In this document: positions 7,704 to 16,480 of the stretch, in pieces
Layout: every line of letters begins with the position of its first letter
How positions within the stretch are numbered: the stretch's first letter is position 1
Assembly: GCA_004295085.1 (NCBI GenBank)
Contig: SHNF01000017.1
Location: 270,565 to 334,564 of the forward strand
DNA: 64,000 nucleotides
Direction of reading: 5' to 3'
Source of the DNA: Planctomycetota bacterium
GTDB taxonomy: Bacteria > Planctomycetota > UBA1135
Translations under genes and position numbers: made by a program
Notes under the pieces: generated by a model
Seen by the model: the letters and a program-made list of their open reading frames with translations, nothing else
Told to the model about the DNA's origin: nothing
Database searches by the model: none

Positions 7704-8988
7704 GGGTCGGACCCTCACTCTCCTCGGCTTCGGGCGCGATGGCCCGCGGCGCCTGGTCCAGCGCCTCCAGCGCTTCGATCTCGCGGTTGCCGCGCACCGC
7801 GCCCAGCTGCTCGAGCCGTCGGCCCTGGGGCAGGACGCTGCGCTCGAAGCTGCCGACGGCCTCGTTGTAGCTGCGCAGCGCCCGGTCCAGACCCTTGCCC
7901 ATGTTGCCGAGGTGTCCGCTGAATGCGGCCACGCGCTTGTGGAACTCCCGGGCCGCCTCCCAGGCCTTCTGGGCATCCGCCGCGACGTTGTGCTGCTGCC
8001 AGTAGATGCCGACGGTGCGCAGCAGCGCCACCAGGGTGACCGGGGTCGCGATCAGGACGCGCTTGTCCAGGGCTTCCACCTGCAGCTCCGGGTTCTGCTC
8101 GAAGGCCGCGGCGAGGAACGGCTCGCCCGGCAGGAACAGCACCGTGAAGTCGTAGTGGCCGTCCACCGCCTCCGCGTACTCGCGCCGCGCCAGGGCCAGC
8201 ACGTGCTGGCGCAGGTCCGCGGCATGGCGCTTCAGGTGCCGCTCCCGCTCGGCCGGATCGACGCTGGCCACGGCATCGAGGTAGCCGGCCAGGGGCACCT
8301 TGGAGTCCACCGGGATGGCGCCGCCTCCGGGCAGCCTCACGACCATGTCCGGGCGGCCCTCGCCCGCGCTCTGCTGCTCGGCGAAGTCGATGTGGGCGGT
8401 CATTCCGGCCAGCTCGGCGATACGGCGCAGCGTGATCTCGCCCCAGCGCCCGCGCGCCTGCGAGCTGCCGCGCAGCGCCGTGGCCAGGCTCTGGTGCGCG
8501 CTCTGCAGGCTCTGCGTGGCCTGGCCGAGGCCGCGCACTTCGGCCAGCAGCGCGCCATAGGCGTGCTGGCGCGCCTGCTCCATCTCTTGGGCACGCTGCT
8601 CCAGCTTGCCCAGGTTCTCGCGCAGCGGCGCCACCAGCGCCTCGATCGCCTGCTTGCGCTGCTCCAGCTCGGCGGCGGTCTCGTTCTTCACGGCGCCGAG
8701 CTTCTCCGCGGCCTGCTGCAGGAAGGTCTCGGTGCTCTCCGCCAGGACCCGGCGCGCGAGGTTGCCGAACGCGTCTTCCTCCTGCTTGCGCGCGCCGCGC
8801 AGCTCCTCCAGCTGCTGGCGCGCGGCCTCGCGCTCGGCCGCCAGCCGCGCCGCCTCCGCCTGCAGGCGCTGCACGCCGCCGCGTGCGATCAGATAGCCCA
8901 CGGCCAGTCCCAGGGCCAGCGTGACCAGAGCGAGGAGGTATTCCACGAAGCAGCGCCGCGGAGCCCAGCAGCATAGCCCCCGGGGCAT
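7690..8988 (-). CDS. rmuC: RmuC family DNA recombination protein
   Basis: The protein has 432 residues. An N-terminal membrane segment (VEYLLALVTLALGLAVGYLI) is followed by a long coiled coil (about residues 40-170) and the RmuC core: GRWGEITLRRIAELAGM, a DMVVRLPGG segment, then IPVDSKVPLAGY, and later FLPGEPFLAAAFEQNP and KRVLIATPVTLVALLRT. RmuC proteins limit inversions at short inverted repeats and have a predicted restriction-endonuclease-like fold. The start could be the ATG at 8988 or the GTG at 8946 that begins the membrane segment; neither has a clear ribosome site. The gene is divergent from the phosphatase gene that starts 45 bases away. Confidence 0.88.
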   Translation of the reverse strand: MPRGLCCWAPRRCFVEYLLALVTLALGLAVGYLIARGGVQRLQAEAARLAAEREAARQQLEELRGARKQEEDAFGNLARRVLAESTETFLQQAAEKLGAVKNETAAELEQRKQAIEALVAPLRENLGKLEQRAQEMEQARQHAYGALLAEVRGLGQATQSLQSAHQSLATALRGSSQARGRWGEITLRRIAELAGMTAHIDFAEQQSAGEGRPDMVVRLPGGGAIPVDSKVPLAGYLDAVASVDPAERERHLKRHAADLRQHVLALARREYAEAVDGHYDFTVLFLPGEPFLAAAFEQNPELQVEALDKRVLIATPVTLVALLRTVGIYWQQHNVAADAQKAWEAAREFHKRVAAFSGHLGNMGKGLDRALRSYNEAVGSFERSVLPQGRRLEQLGAVRGNREIEALEALDQAPRAIAPEAEESEGPTPSGS

Positions 8989-9032
8989 CCCGGATTCACC
9001 GGGAGAACACGCGGCGGCGCTACAAACCGCGC

Positions 9033-10337
9033 ATGCTCGCCGCCCTCCTCATGCTGCTGCAGGCGGGTCCGGAGGTGGCCGCCGGACCGATGGTGGGCCA
9101 CGTCGCGCCCGATCACGCCCGCGTCTGGGTGCAGGGCAGCCAGGCCGGCTGGTTCGCGCTGGAGCTGCGCATCCAGGGGGAAAGCGCCTGGCAGCGCGCG
9201 CCGGGCTACCTGGACCGCGGCGCCCGTCCCGCTTGCGATCCGCAGCGGGCGCTCACCGCCGTCATCGAGGTCGGCGGCCTGATGCCGGCCACCACCTACG
9301 AGTACCGCCTGCTCACCCGCGACGGGCCGATCGCCCCCGCCAGCGAGCAGAGCTTCCGCACGCCGCCCCTCCCCGGACAGGCCGAGGACTTCAGCGTCGC
9401 CTTCGGCTCCTGTGCGGGCGACTGGGGCGCCGATCCGTCCCAGGCGATCTTCCGCGCCGTGGACGCGCAGCACCCGCAGGTCTTCCTGTGGCTGGGCGAC
9501 AACGTCTACTACAAGCGCGAGGACGCCGACTGGGAGGAGCCGGCGCGCATGTGGGCGCGCTGGAAGAAGCAGCGTGCGCTTCCCAACCTCCAGCCGCTGC
9601 TGGCGCGCAGCGCCCACTACGCGGTCTGGGACGATCACGACTACGGCCCCGACGACACCGACCGCCTGTTCCCGCTCAGGGACGTCTCCCTCGCCGTCTT
9701 CACCAGTTACTGGGCCAATCCGGGCTATGGCACCGGCGGAGCGCCCGGCGTCTGGCACCGTTTCACGCGCGGCCGCGTCGAGTTCTTCCTGCTGGACACG
9801 CGCTACCACCGCGATCCCGGCTGGATGGAGCCGGCCGCCGGCAAGACGCTCCTCGGCCGCGAGCAATGGGAATGGCTGGAGGCCGCCCTGCGCGCGAGCA
9901 GCGCCGACTTCAAGGTCATCGTTTCCGCGACGCAGGTTCTCGCCCGTTATCACGCCTACGAGAGCTGGAACCTGTACCCGCACGACCGCGAACGCTTGCT
10001 GGGCATCATCACCCGGCACCGGATCGGCGGCGTGCTCTTCCTCAGCGGCGATCGCCACATGGGCGAAGTCCTGCGCTGGACGCCGCCCGAGACGCCCTAC
10101 CCGCTCTACGAGCTCACCGCCTCGCCGCTGGCCGCCGGCCTCCACGACACAGTGCCGGATGAGCAAGCCAGGGACCGCATCCCGGGCTCCGTGGTGCGCG
10201 CCGAGCACTTCGCCCTGCTCGAGTTCCGCTTTCCGGACGCGGCCCCGCCCCTGGTCCGCTGCACGCCGATGGACGTGAGCGGCAACCCGCTCCGGTCTCC
10301 CCTGGAGCTGAGGCTCACCGACCTCCAGCCGCGCTGA
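9033..10337 (+). CDS. PhoD-like metallophosphatase
   Basis: The protein has 434 residues. A short hydrophobic leader precedes an N-terminal fibronectin-like domain (about 18-110; GHVAPDHARVWVQG, then MPATTYEYRLL). The catalytic domain carries FGSC (124-127), LGDNVYY (154-160), WDDHDYG (199-205), LDTRYHRD and LSGDRHMGE, which are the metal-binding motifs of PhoD-type alkaline phosphatases and phosphodiesterases. Such enzymes release phosphate from esters outside the cytoplasm. A hexamer TACAAA sits six bases before the ATG, so the transcript may have almost no leader. The leader peptide is short for Sec or Tat export and no twin arginine is visible, so localisation is uncertain. Confidence 0.85.
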   Translation: MLAALLMLLQAGPEVAAGPMVGHVAPDHARVWVQGSQAGWFALELRIQGESAWQRAPGYLDRGARPACDPQRALTAVIEVGGLMPATTYEYRLLTRDGPIAPASEQSFRTPPLPGQAEDFSVAFGSCAGDWGADPSQAIFRAVDAQHPQVFLWLGDNVYYKREDADWEEPARMWARWKKQRALPNLQPLLARSAHYAVWDDHDYGPDDTDRLFPLRDVSLAVFTSYWANPGYGTGGAPGVWHRFTRGRVEFFLLDTRYHRDPGWMEPAAGKTLLGREQWEWLEAALRASSADFKVIVSATQVLARYHAYESWNLYPHDRERLLGIITRHRIGGVLFLSGDRHMGEVLRWTPPETPYPLYELTASPLAAGLHDTVPDEQARDRIPGSVVRAEHFALLEFRFPDAAPPLVRCTPMDVSGNPLRSPLELRLTDLQPR

Positions 10338-10398
10338 GGCCTTCCGCAACCGCGTCGCACCAGGCTCGCGGCCACCCCCGGACGGCCTTCGGACCCGC

Positions 10399-11505
10399 TC
10401 AGAGCTGGCGCAGCACCGCGGTCAGGACATCCAGCGCCGCTGCGACTTCTGCGAGTGGTCGGCCGCAGCCGATGCGGATGCTGCCGGGGGCACGGAACAG
10501 CGAGCCGGGGACGACGTAGACCCCGTGGCGCTGCGCGGCGGCGCACGCGGCCGCGTCGTCCGTGCCTGCGGGCAGGCGGATCAGCGCATGCACGCCGGCG
10601 GGAGGCGGGTCGAACGCGAAGCCGCGCGGCAGGGCGGCAGCGCAGCGCCGCCACAGAGGCTGCAGGGCTGCGGCATGCGCGCGGGCGCGGCGCAGGAGGC
10701 TGCCGTCGAACGCCACCCGCAGCGCGATCTCGGAGGCGGCGGTGGGCGGGTAGATCTCGACCAGCTCGTATGCCTGTTGCAGCGCTTCCGCGAAGCCCGG
10801 GTCGCCGCAGGCGACGAAGCCGAGCCGCAACGGTGAGAGTCCCAGGGTCTTGGTAAGTGAGCCGGTGAGGACCAGCTCGGGAGGCAGCGGGCGCGGCAGC
10901 CCATCCTCTTCCAGGAAGAGGAGATACGCAGCCGCCAGCAGGAGTTTGCATTTGCGGCGGCGGGCGGCGGCGCACAGGGCTTCCAGGTCTGCGGGCGCCA
11001 GCGGGAACCCGGTCGGGTTGTGGGTGTGGCTGGCGACGTAGAGATCGGCGTCGGGCAGAGGGTCGAGCACGCGCCCGTCCGCCAGGGAGCGCCGGTAGAA
11101 CACCACCTGCGCGCCCAGGCTCTCCGGGACCACCCAGAGGGGCTCGTACGCCGGCTCCTCCAGGGCCACCCGCATGCCCGGCGCAAGCAGGGCCCGGAAC
11201 GCGAGATAGAGGGCGCCGGTGGCGGCGCTGGCGCAGCGCACCTGGGCGCGCGGCAGGCGCAGCAGCTCGGCCAACGGCTGTTCGATGCGGTCGCGGGCCT
11301 GCCAGGCAAGATCGGCGAAGGCCTCCGGGCCCAGGGCGCCGGCGCGCTCCGCCAGCACGGCTGCATCCTCCGGGCCCATGCCGCTGAGGAGCAGGTCGTG
11401 GCGGCGCTGCGCGGCCGGAGGCAGGCGGCGCAGCCAGGCGAAGTAATGGACGGGAGGGACGGGCAAGGGGATTCCGGGGAACTTGTTTGAATTCGGCAGC
11501 GCCAT
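10399..11505 (-). CDS. PLP-dependent aminotransferase, class I/II fold, atypical active site
   Basis: The protein has 368 residues of fold-type I. It shows the SAATGALYLAFRALL cofactor-phosphate segment (93-107), EEPAYEPLW (116-124), SHTHNPTGFP (159-168, with the cofactor-contacting Asn at 163), SLTKTLGLSPLRLGF with the Schiff-base Lys at 219, and RIGCG near the C terminus for the substrate carboxylate. The usual D-x-x-Y motif, whose Asp pairs with the pyridine nitrogen, reads A-A-A-Y here (191-194). Loss of that Asp would be expected to alter catalysis strongly. The substrate is unknown. The gene stands alone, divergent by 35 bases from the SH3 gene. Confidence 0.75.
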   Translation of the reverse strand: MALPNSNKFPGIPLPVPPVHYFAWLRRLPPAAQRRHDLLLSGMGPEDAAVLAERAGALGPEAFADLAWQARDRIEQPLAELLRLPRAQVRCASAATGALYLAFRALLAPGMRVALEEPAYEPLWVVPESLGAQVVFYRRSLADGRVLDPLPDADLYVASHTHNPTGFPLAPADLEALCAAARRRKCKLLLAAAYLLFLEEDGLPRPLPPELVLTGSLTKTLGLSPLRLGFVACGDPGFAEALQQAYELVEIYPPTAASEIALRVAFDGSLLRRARAHAAALQPLWRRCAAALPRGFAFDPPPAGVHALIRLPAGTDDAAACAAAQRHGVYVVPGSLFRAPGSIRIGCGRPLAEVAAALDVLTAVLRQL

Positions 11506-11540
11506 TCGCCAAACTTGCGCCGCACCCTCGGAGCCGAATC

Positions 11541-12797
11541 ATGCTAGCGCTCGCCACTGCATCCTTGCTTTTCGCGCCGCTCGCGGCGCCGCCGCAGCAG
11601 CCCAACAACTGCGCCCGCACCGTCGCCGGCCGCGCCGTCACCGTGCGGTCCTTCTTCAAGGACACCATGCCCGCGGTCGCCGAGCTGGCGCCCTCCACGC
11701 CGGTCAAGATCGTGGAGGAACGCGCGCCCTGGTCGCGCGTGCAGGTTCCCGGCGGACTGCTCGTGTACGTGCACCAGAACTACCTGACCCGGGAAGGGGA
11801 GACCGGAACCATCAACGCGAGCAACGTGCGCGCCCGCCCGCTGCCGTCGGACGCTCCGGAGTCGTATCCCGTCGGCCTGTTCGTGAAGGGGGACAAGGTG
11901 CAAGTGCTGGGCATGAATGGCCCCTGGTACCAGGTGGTGGCCCCGGAGAGCTTGTCCGGCTGGGTCGAAAGCAAGGACCTGCAGCCGATCGGAGCTCCGC
12001 CATCGAGCTGGGAGCAGGAATGGGCCGCCGCGCGCACCACGCGCACGAGCCTGATGGCGCGCCAGGCCGCCGTGGCGCCGCCGGGAGCCCAGGCGCCGGC
12101 TTCCGCGCCCGCGACGGCACCGGCCCCGGCTGCTGCGGCGGCGGCTGCCGCGGCGGCGGGGGAATCCCGGAGCTCCAGCGCCCTCCTCGGCGACCCGGTG
12201 CCGGCCGGAGCCAGTGCCGGCTCCAGCGAGAAGCCCGTGGACCCGTTGGGCGGACTGGATCCGGTGGCGGCGCTGCATCAGGCGGAAGTGGACATGAACC
12301 AGGCGATCGCGGCCGGCCGCTACGACGCCGCCGAGCTCGATCACCTGGCGGGCGTGTTCGCAGCGGTGCCGACGCGGACCTCCGATGCGCTGCTGGTGAC
12401 GCGCGCCCAGGACAACCAGACGCGTCTGGCAGCCTACCGCGAGGGCAAGGAGCTGGAGCGCAGCCTCCAGGCCAGGCAGCAGGAATTGAATGCCGAGGCG
12501 GACGACGCCGAGGCCGCGGCGGCGCGCAAGGCCAAGGTGCCGCGGCCCACTCCGGCGGTGCTGGAGACCTACACCTTGACCGGCTGGGTGGCGCACAAGC
12601 CGGCGGTGTACTCGGCGGTGCCCTACGTGGTCAGCAGCGGCGCCGGTGAAGTTCCGGTGCTGGCCGTGGGCAGCCGCTACGACTTCGCCGATTACGTGGG
12701 CCGTGAAGTGGCGGTGCGCGGCAGCTACCGTCCTTCCACCGCGCCCGGCGTGCGCGTGCTCGAGATCACCGAGCTGCGCGTCCTGCCGGTGAGGTGA
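11541..12797 (+). CDS. Exported bacterial SH3 domain protein
   Basis: The protein has 418 residues with a signal peptide ending about residue 18-20. Two SH3-type repeats follow (about 30-82 and 88-148); the second has the typical NVRARPLPSDAP, then GDKVQVLGMNGPWYQV, and SGWVESKDL. A low-complexity Pro/Ala linker (about 175-215) leads to a helical part and a small C-terminal beta domain (about 345-418; TLTGWVAHKPAV, AVRGSYRP). Such SH3 domains usually bind cell-wall peptides. ATG at 11541 was chosen because it opens the signal peptide and has GGAG eight bases upstream. The function beyond envelope localisation is not known. Confidence 0.72.
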   Translation: MLALATASLLFAPLAAPPQQPNNCARTVAGRAVTVRSFFKDTMPAVAELAPSTPVKIVEERAPWSRVQVPGGLLVYVHQNYLTREGETGTINASNVRARPLPSDAPESYPVGLFVKGDKVQVLGMNGPWYQVVAPESLSGWVESKDLQPIGAPPSSWEQEWAAARTTRTSLMARQAAVAPPGAQAPASAPATAPAPAAAAAAAAAAGESRSSSALLGDPVPAGASAGSSEKPVDPLGGLDPVAALHQAEVDMNQAIAAGRYDAAELDHLAGVFAAVPTRTSDALLVTRAQDNQTRLAAYREGKELERSLQARQQELNAEADDAEAAAARKAKVPRPTPAVLETYTLTGWVAHKPAVYSAVPYVVSSGAGEVPVLAVGSRYDFADYVGREVAVRGSYRPSTAPGVRVLEITELRVLPVR

Positions 12798-12810
12798 GTG
12801 AGGTGAGGGG

Positions 12811-13977
12811 TCAGACTTCCACATCCCGGCCGTCAGGGCCGGCTGGTGGCACTCGGGCCCCGTACGCGGCACGGACCTCCGCGCGCAGCGCCTCGAAGCT
12901 GCCGTCGCCGATGCTGGCGCGCACGCGCCGCAGCAGGTCCACGATGAAGTGGACGTTGTGCAGCGACACGAGGATCGGTGGCAGCATCTCCCTGGACTTG
13001 AACCCGGCGCGGATCGCCCCCCTGGGCACACCCATGACGCAGGCCGGGCACGGGCAGCCCGGCTCGATGGGAGCAGGGTCGCGACTGAAGCGCGCGTTGA
13101 GCAGGTGCAGGCGGCCGTGCCGGGTCAGGGCCGTGGCGAAGCGGCCCGTGCGGGTGGGGAACACGCAGTCGAACATATCCATGCCGCGGGCCACGGATTC
13201 CACCAGGTCCAGCGGGGCGCCCACGCCCATCAGGTAGCGCACCTGGCCGGCGGGCAGGTGCGGCGCGCTGATCTCGACGCCGTGCATCATGGCCGCGTGC
13301 GGCTCACCGACGCCCACGCCGCCCACGGCATAGCCGTCGAAGTCGAGCGCCGTCAGCCCGCGGGCGCAGGCCTCGCGCAGGTCCGCGTGCACGCCGCCCT
13401 GGACGATGCCGAACAAGGCCTGGCCGCTGGCGGCGCCCCCGCGCGCCGCGTGCAACTCGCGCTGCTCGCGCGCCCAGGCCAGCGTGCGCTCCACCGCCAG
13501 GGCGACCTCGTCGCGCCGCTGCGGGTGAGCCGGGCACACGTCCAGCACCATGGCGACGTCCGGACCCAGGCCGGCCTGGGTCTCGAAGGCACGCCGCGGG
13601 GTCCAGTCCACGCGACCGCCGTGAACCGGGTCCTCGACGTCCACGCCGTCCGGCCGCACGCGCGCCAGCGCGCCCAGGGAGAACACCTGGAAGCCGCCGG
13701 AGTCGGTCAGGACCGGCCCATCCCAGGCCAGCATGCGGTGGATGCCGCCCAGCGCCGCCACCGTCTCGGTCCCGGGCCGCACGAACAGGTGAAACGCGTT
13801 GCTGAGCACGATCTGGACGCCCAGCGGCGCCAGGCGGTCGGGCGCGATGCCGCGCAGCATCCCGCGTGTCGCCACCGGCAGGAAGGCCGGCGTCGCCACG
13901 CTGCCGTGAGGGGTGTGCAGCAGACCCAGCCGGGGGCCCGTCGCGCCGCCCGCCAGCAGCTCGAAGCGCAGGCTCAC
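12811..13977 (-). CDS. tgt: tRNA-guanine (queuine) transglycosylase
   Basis: The protein has 388 residues. It exchanges guanine at position 34 of tRNAs with GUN anticodons for preQ1, a step in queuosine synthesis. Visible family features are TPAFLPVATRGMLRG, IVLSNAFHLFVRPG, the active-site aspartate in TDSGGFQVFSLG (D92), VDWTPRRA, GYAVGGVGVGEP, DCVFPTRTGRFATAL, and the zinc site C-P-C-x-x-C with a downstream His in SLHNVHF. The length matches the family. The GTG start at 13977 overlaps the stop of the upstream SpoIID gene (GTGA), which implies translational coupling and decides the start. Confidence 0.95.
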   Translation of the reverse strand: MSLRFELLAGGATGPRLGLLHTPHGSVATPAFLPVATRGMLRGIAPDRLAPLGVQIVLSNAFHLFVRPGTETVAALGGIHRMLAWDGPVLTDSGGFQVFSLGALARVRPDGVDVEDPVHGGRVDWTPRRAFETQAGLGPDVAMVLDVCPAHPQRRDEVALAVERTLAWAREQRELHAARGGAASGQALFGIVQGGVHADLREACARGLTALDFDGYAVGGVGVGEPHAAMMHGVEISAPHLPAGQVRYLMGVGAPLDLVESVARGMDMFDCVFPTRTGRFATALTRHGRLHLLNARFSRDPAPIEPGCPCPACVMGVPRGAIRAGFKSREMLPPILVSLHNVHFIVDLLRRVRASIGDGSFEALRAEVRAAYGARVPPAGPDGRDVEV

Positions 13978-15257
13978 CGCTCTTCCGGCGCCAGCTCCGC
14001 CAGCGACACCACCGGGGCGTCCGGATAGTAGTGCTGGAGGATGTCCGCGGTGCTCGCTCCCGCGGCGGACAGGCGGGCGGCGCCGACTTGGCACATGCCG
14101 ACACCGTGGCCGCGCCCGGCTCCGCGCACATGCAAGGACCCGTCCTCCTGGGCGGTGAAGGAGACGATGAGCGACGACGGAAGGCGCAGCGCCGAGCGCA
14201 GCTCCTCGCCGCGCAGCGTGCAAGTGTCCCTGGCTCCCTCCAGCCGTGCTTCCAGGCACCAGCCGCCGCTGGCCTTGGTCACCTCCATACCCCTGATCCA
14301 GGCGCCCAGACCTTGCTCGCGCGCCAGGCGGTCCAGGCGCTCGGCCTCGACCACTTCCTCCCAGCCGCGCCCGGCGCGGCAGCCCTCGTCGATGACCCCG
14401 CGCAGCGGCGCCAGGGGCCGGCGCAGGAAGCCGGCGGCCGCGGCGTCCAGGGTGGTGCCGCCGCAGTCGGCGTGGAAGTACGCCGGCAGCAGCTCGCCGG
14501 CATACGACAGCACCAGGCCGGCGGTGGCGCGCACTGCCTCGCGGGCTGCATCCGTTTCGTAGTCCACCGACAGGAAGCGCTGGTCGCGCGTGTCGTCGTA
14601 GAGGAAGCTCCGGCCCTGGCGCAGGCGCCACAAGGCGTAGGTGCGGGCGGCGATTGCCTGAGCCCGCAGCGCCGCGGCGACCCCGGAGCGCACGGTGGCC
14701 ATCTCGCCGCAGACCACGCCGACCACATAGTCTTCGAGCGGCACCTCCAGGCGCAGATCCAGGCTCTCCGGCAGCTCGCGCCGGTCGCGCTGCACGCGCA
14801 CCTGCAGCACGCCGCGGTACCAGCGGTCGCCCAGGCGCAACGCGGCGTCGCCCGCAGTCTCCACGTGGAACGAGTCCATGGGGAAGCGGAACGCCCCCAG
14901 GCGCGCGCCCAGCTCGTCCACGGCCAGTTCCCCCTGCAGCTCACTGCCCTCCAGGAGCGTGGCGCCGTCGCTGCCGAACACGCGCCAGGCACCGCGCAGG
15001 CGCACGCTCACCGGGCCGCCGCGGCTGTACTCGACCAGGCGCACCGGCACCACCGGGTTCAGCGGCGAGGCCGCGATCCAGGGATGAAAGTCGGCGTCCG
15101 CATCGGCGCCGGCGCGCAAGGCCAGGCCCCCGGCCACCGCGGCGGCGAGCAGCGGGGCGAGGACCAGGAGCGGAGCCACGGGCAAGCGCGCCACGAGCCA
15201 GGGTTCAGGACAATCCCGGCAGACGCGCCGGCGGGCGCGCCGGCGGGGGAACTTCAC
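13974..15257 (-). CDS. SpoIID/LytB domain protein (peptidoglycan lytic family)
   Basis: The protein has 427 residues. An N-terminal arginine-rich stretch precedes a membrane segment (about 24-50). The SpoIID domain covers about 165-410: VPLEDYVVGVVCGEM, LRAQAIAARTYAL, AYFHADCGGTT and GRGHGVGMCQVGA are hallmark motifs. SpoIID proteins trim denuded glycan strands during septal wall remodelling; homologues in non-sporulating bacteria act in cell separation. The GTG at 15257 has GGAG eight bases upstream, which supports a start 53 bases inside the ruvB gene. A GTG at 15194 after the ruvB stop is an alternative. The 3' end is coupled to tgt. Confidence 0.85.
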   Translation of the reverse strand: MKFPRRRARRRVCRDCPEPWLVARLPVAPLLVLAPLLAAAVAGGLALRAGADADADFHPWIAASPLNPVVPVRLVEYSRGGPVSVRLRGAWRVFGSDGATLLEGSELQGELAVDELGARLGAFRFPMDSFHVETAGDAALRLGDRWYRGVLQVRVQRDRRELPESLDLRLEVPLEDYVVGVVCGEMATVRSGVAAALRAQAIAARTYALWRLRQGRSFLYDDTRDQRFLSVDYETDAAREAVRATAGLVLSYAGELLPAYFHADCGGTTLDAAAAGFLRRPLAPLRGVIDEGCRAGRGWEEVVEAERLDRLAREQGLGAWIRGMEVTKASGGWCLEARLEGARDTCTLRGEELRSALRLPSSLIVSFTAQEDGSLHVRGAGRGHGVGMCQVGAARLSAAGASTADILQHYYPDAPVVSLAELAPEER

Positions 15258-16239
15258 GGAGCAGTCTCCAGCCGGCGTCCAGCAATACGCGTCCTTGCGG
15301 GGTGCGGGCGATCCATCCCTGGCGGATGAGCCAGGGCTCGATCACTTCCTCGAGGCTCTCCTCGGCCTCGCCGACGGCCACCGACAGGTTCTTGAGGCCG
15401 AGCGGGCCGCCGGAAGCCTGCGCCAGGACCTCGAGGATGCGACGGTCGCTGCGCTCGAGACCGTTGCCGTCGATGCCGAGCAAGGCCAGCGCCCGCTCGG
15501 CCACGTCGCGATCGATGCGCGCGCTCCCTTCCACCTGTGCCAGGTCGCGCACGCGCCGCAGCAGGCGGTTGGTCAGCCGCGGCACACCGCGCGAGCGGCC
15601 CGCCAGCAGGTCGCGCGCGTCGCCGGCCAGCTCCACACGCAGCAGGCCGGCAGAACGCTCGAGGATCCGCCCCAACGCCTCGCCGCTGTACGGCTCGAAG
15701 CGCACCGTGTGCCCGAAGCGCGAGCGGAACGCCGCGGTCAGCAGCGCCTCGCGCGTGGTCGCGCCCACCAGGGTGAATGGCTGCACCTCCAGGCGCAGCA
15801 GGCGGGCGTGCACGCCCTGGTCCAGGGTGAATTCCACCTGGAAGCGCTCCATGGCGCCGTACAGGTATTCCTCCACGGCCCGGGGCAGCCTGTGGATTTC
15901 GTCGATGAAGAGCAAGGTCCCCCGCTCCAGTCCGCTGAGGATGCCGACCAGGTCCTTGGGGCGCTCCAGCGCCGGCCCGCTGGTGACGCGTAGCGGCGCC
16001 CCCAGCTCCCGCGCCAAGGCCAGGGCCAGGCTTGTCTTTCCCAGGCCGGGCTGGCCGCACAGCAACAGGTGCTCCAGGGTCTCGCCGCGCTCACGGGCCG
16101 CCTGCAGCATGACGCGCAGCGGCTGCAGCAGCTCCTCCTGGCCCACGAACTCGGCCAGGCTCTGGGGACGCATGTCGCGCTCGAACTCCTCCTCCGCCCG
16201 CGCCGTGACGGTGGGTTCGAAGACGGAAGGGGCGTCCAT
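15205..16239 (-). CDS. ruvB: Holliday junction branch-migration ATPase RuvB
   Basis: The protein has 344 residues, the normal length. RuvB is the AAA+ motor that, with RuvA, drives branch migration at Holliday junctions. Motifs: RPQSLAEFVGQEELLQPL (24-41), Walker A GQPGLGKTS (62-70), Walker B LLFIDEIHRL (109-118), sensor GATTREALLTAAFRSRFG, and the C-terminal winged helix (EVIEPWLIRQGWIARTPQGR). ATG at 16239 precedes a normal-length N terminus. No ruvA or ruvC lies nearby. The gene heads a minus-strand run ruvB-spoIID-tgt and is divergent from the large lipoprotein gene across a 241-base region. Confidence 0.95.
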   Translation of the reverse strand: MDAPSVFEPTVTARAEEEFERDMRPQSLAEFVGQEELLQPLRVMLQAARERGETLEHLLLCGQPGLGKTSLALALARELGAPLRVTSGPALERPKDLVGILSGLERGTLLFIDEIHRLPRAVEEYLYGAMERFQVEFTLDQGVHARLLRLEVQPFTLVGATTREALLTAAFRSRFGHTVRFEPYSGEALGRILERSAGLLRVELAGDARDLLAGRSRGVPRLTNRLLRRVRDLAQVEGSARIDRDVAERALALLGIDGNGLERSDRRILEVLAQASGGPLGLKNLSVAVGEAEESLEEVIEPWLIRQGWIARTPQGRVLLDAGWRLLREVPPPARPPARLPGLS

Positions 16240-16407
16240 CGGCCCGATTCTGCCCGGAAGGCGTCTCCAGTTCCAATCCTGGACCGCCGGATGGCGCCGG
16301 GCGCGTCTTCCGGGAGCCGTTGTAAGCTGATTCCGTGCAAGGAGCTCCTGCCGCAGCGTGCGCCAGCGCACGAGTTCGTGCGGGCCGGCTCCGCCCCGTG
16401 GCTGGCG

Positions 16408-16423
16408 CTGCCCGGCCGGGCAG
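16408..16423. promoter_or_regulatory. Perfect 16-base palindrome abutting a sigma-54-like promoter
   Basis: CTGCCCGGCCGGGCAG is fully self-complementary and ends at the base before the -24 element at 16424. It could be a protein site or the end of an RNA hairpin. In GC-rich DNA a chance palindrome is possible, so confidence is low. Confidence 0.3.
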
Positions 16424-16439
16424 TGGCATGATTGTTGCC
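16424..16439 (+). promoter_or_regulatory. Candidate sigma-54 (-24/-12) promoter
   Basis: TGGCATG-N4-TTGCC matches the sigma-54 consensus TGGCACG-N4-TTGCW at all but two positions. It keeps the essential GG and GC with exactly ten bases between them. Transcription would start near 16450, at the edge of the palindrome 16451-16466 and about 30 bases before the lipoprotein ATG. No activator gene is visible in the window. Confidence 0.5.
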
Positions 16440-16450
16440 CCCCGACCGCC

Positions 16451-16466
16451 GGGGCCTATAGGCCCC
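16451..16466 (+). promoter_or_regulatory. Perfect palindrome GGGGCC-TATA-GGCCCC in the 5' leader
   Basis: The six-base GC stem with a TATA loop ends 14 bases before the ATG at 16481. There is no Shine-Dalgarno sequence in those 14 bases. If transcription starts at the adjacent sigma-54-like site, this hairpin would form the 5' end of the mRNA and could stabilise it or limit ribosome access. Confidence 0.4.
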
Positions 16467-16480
16467 TCCGCGACCCCAAC

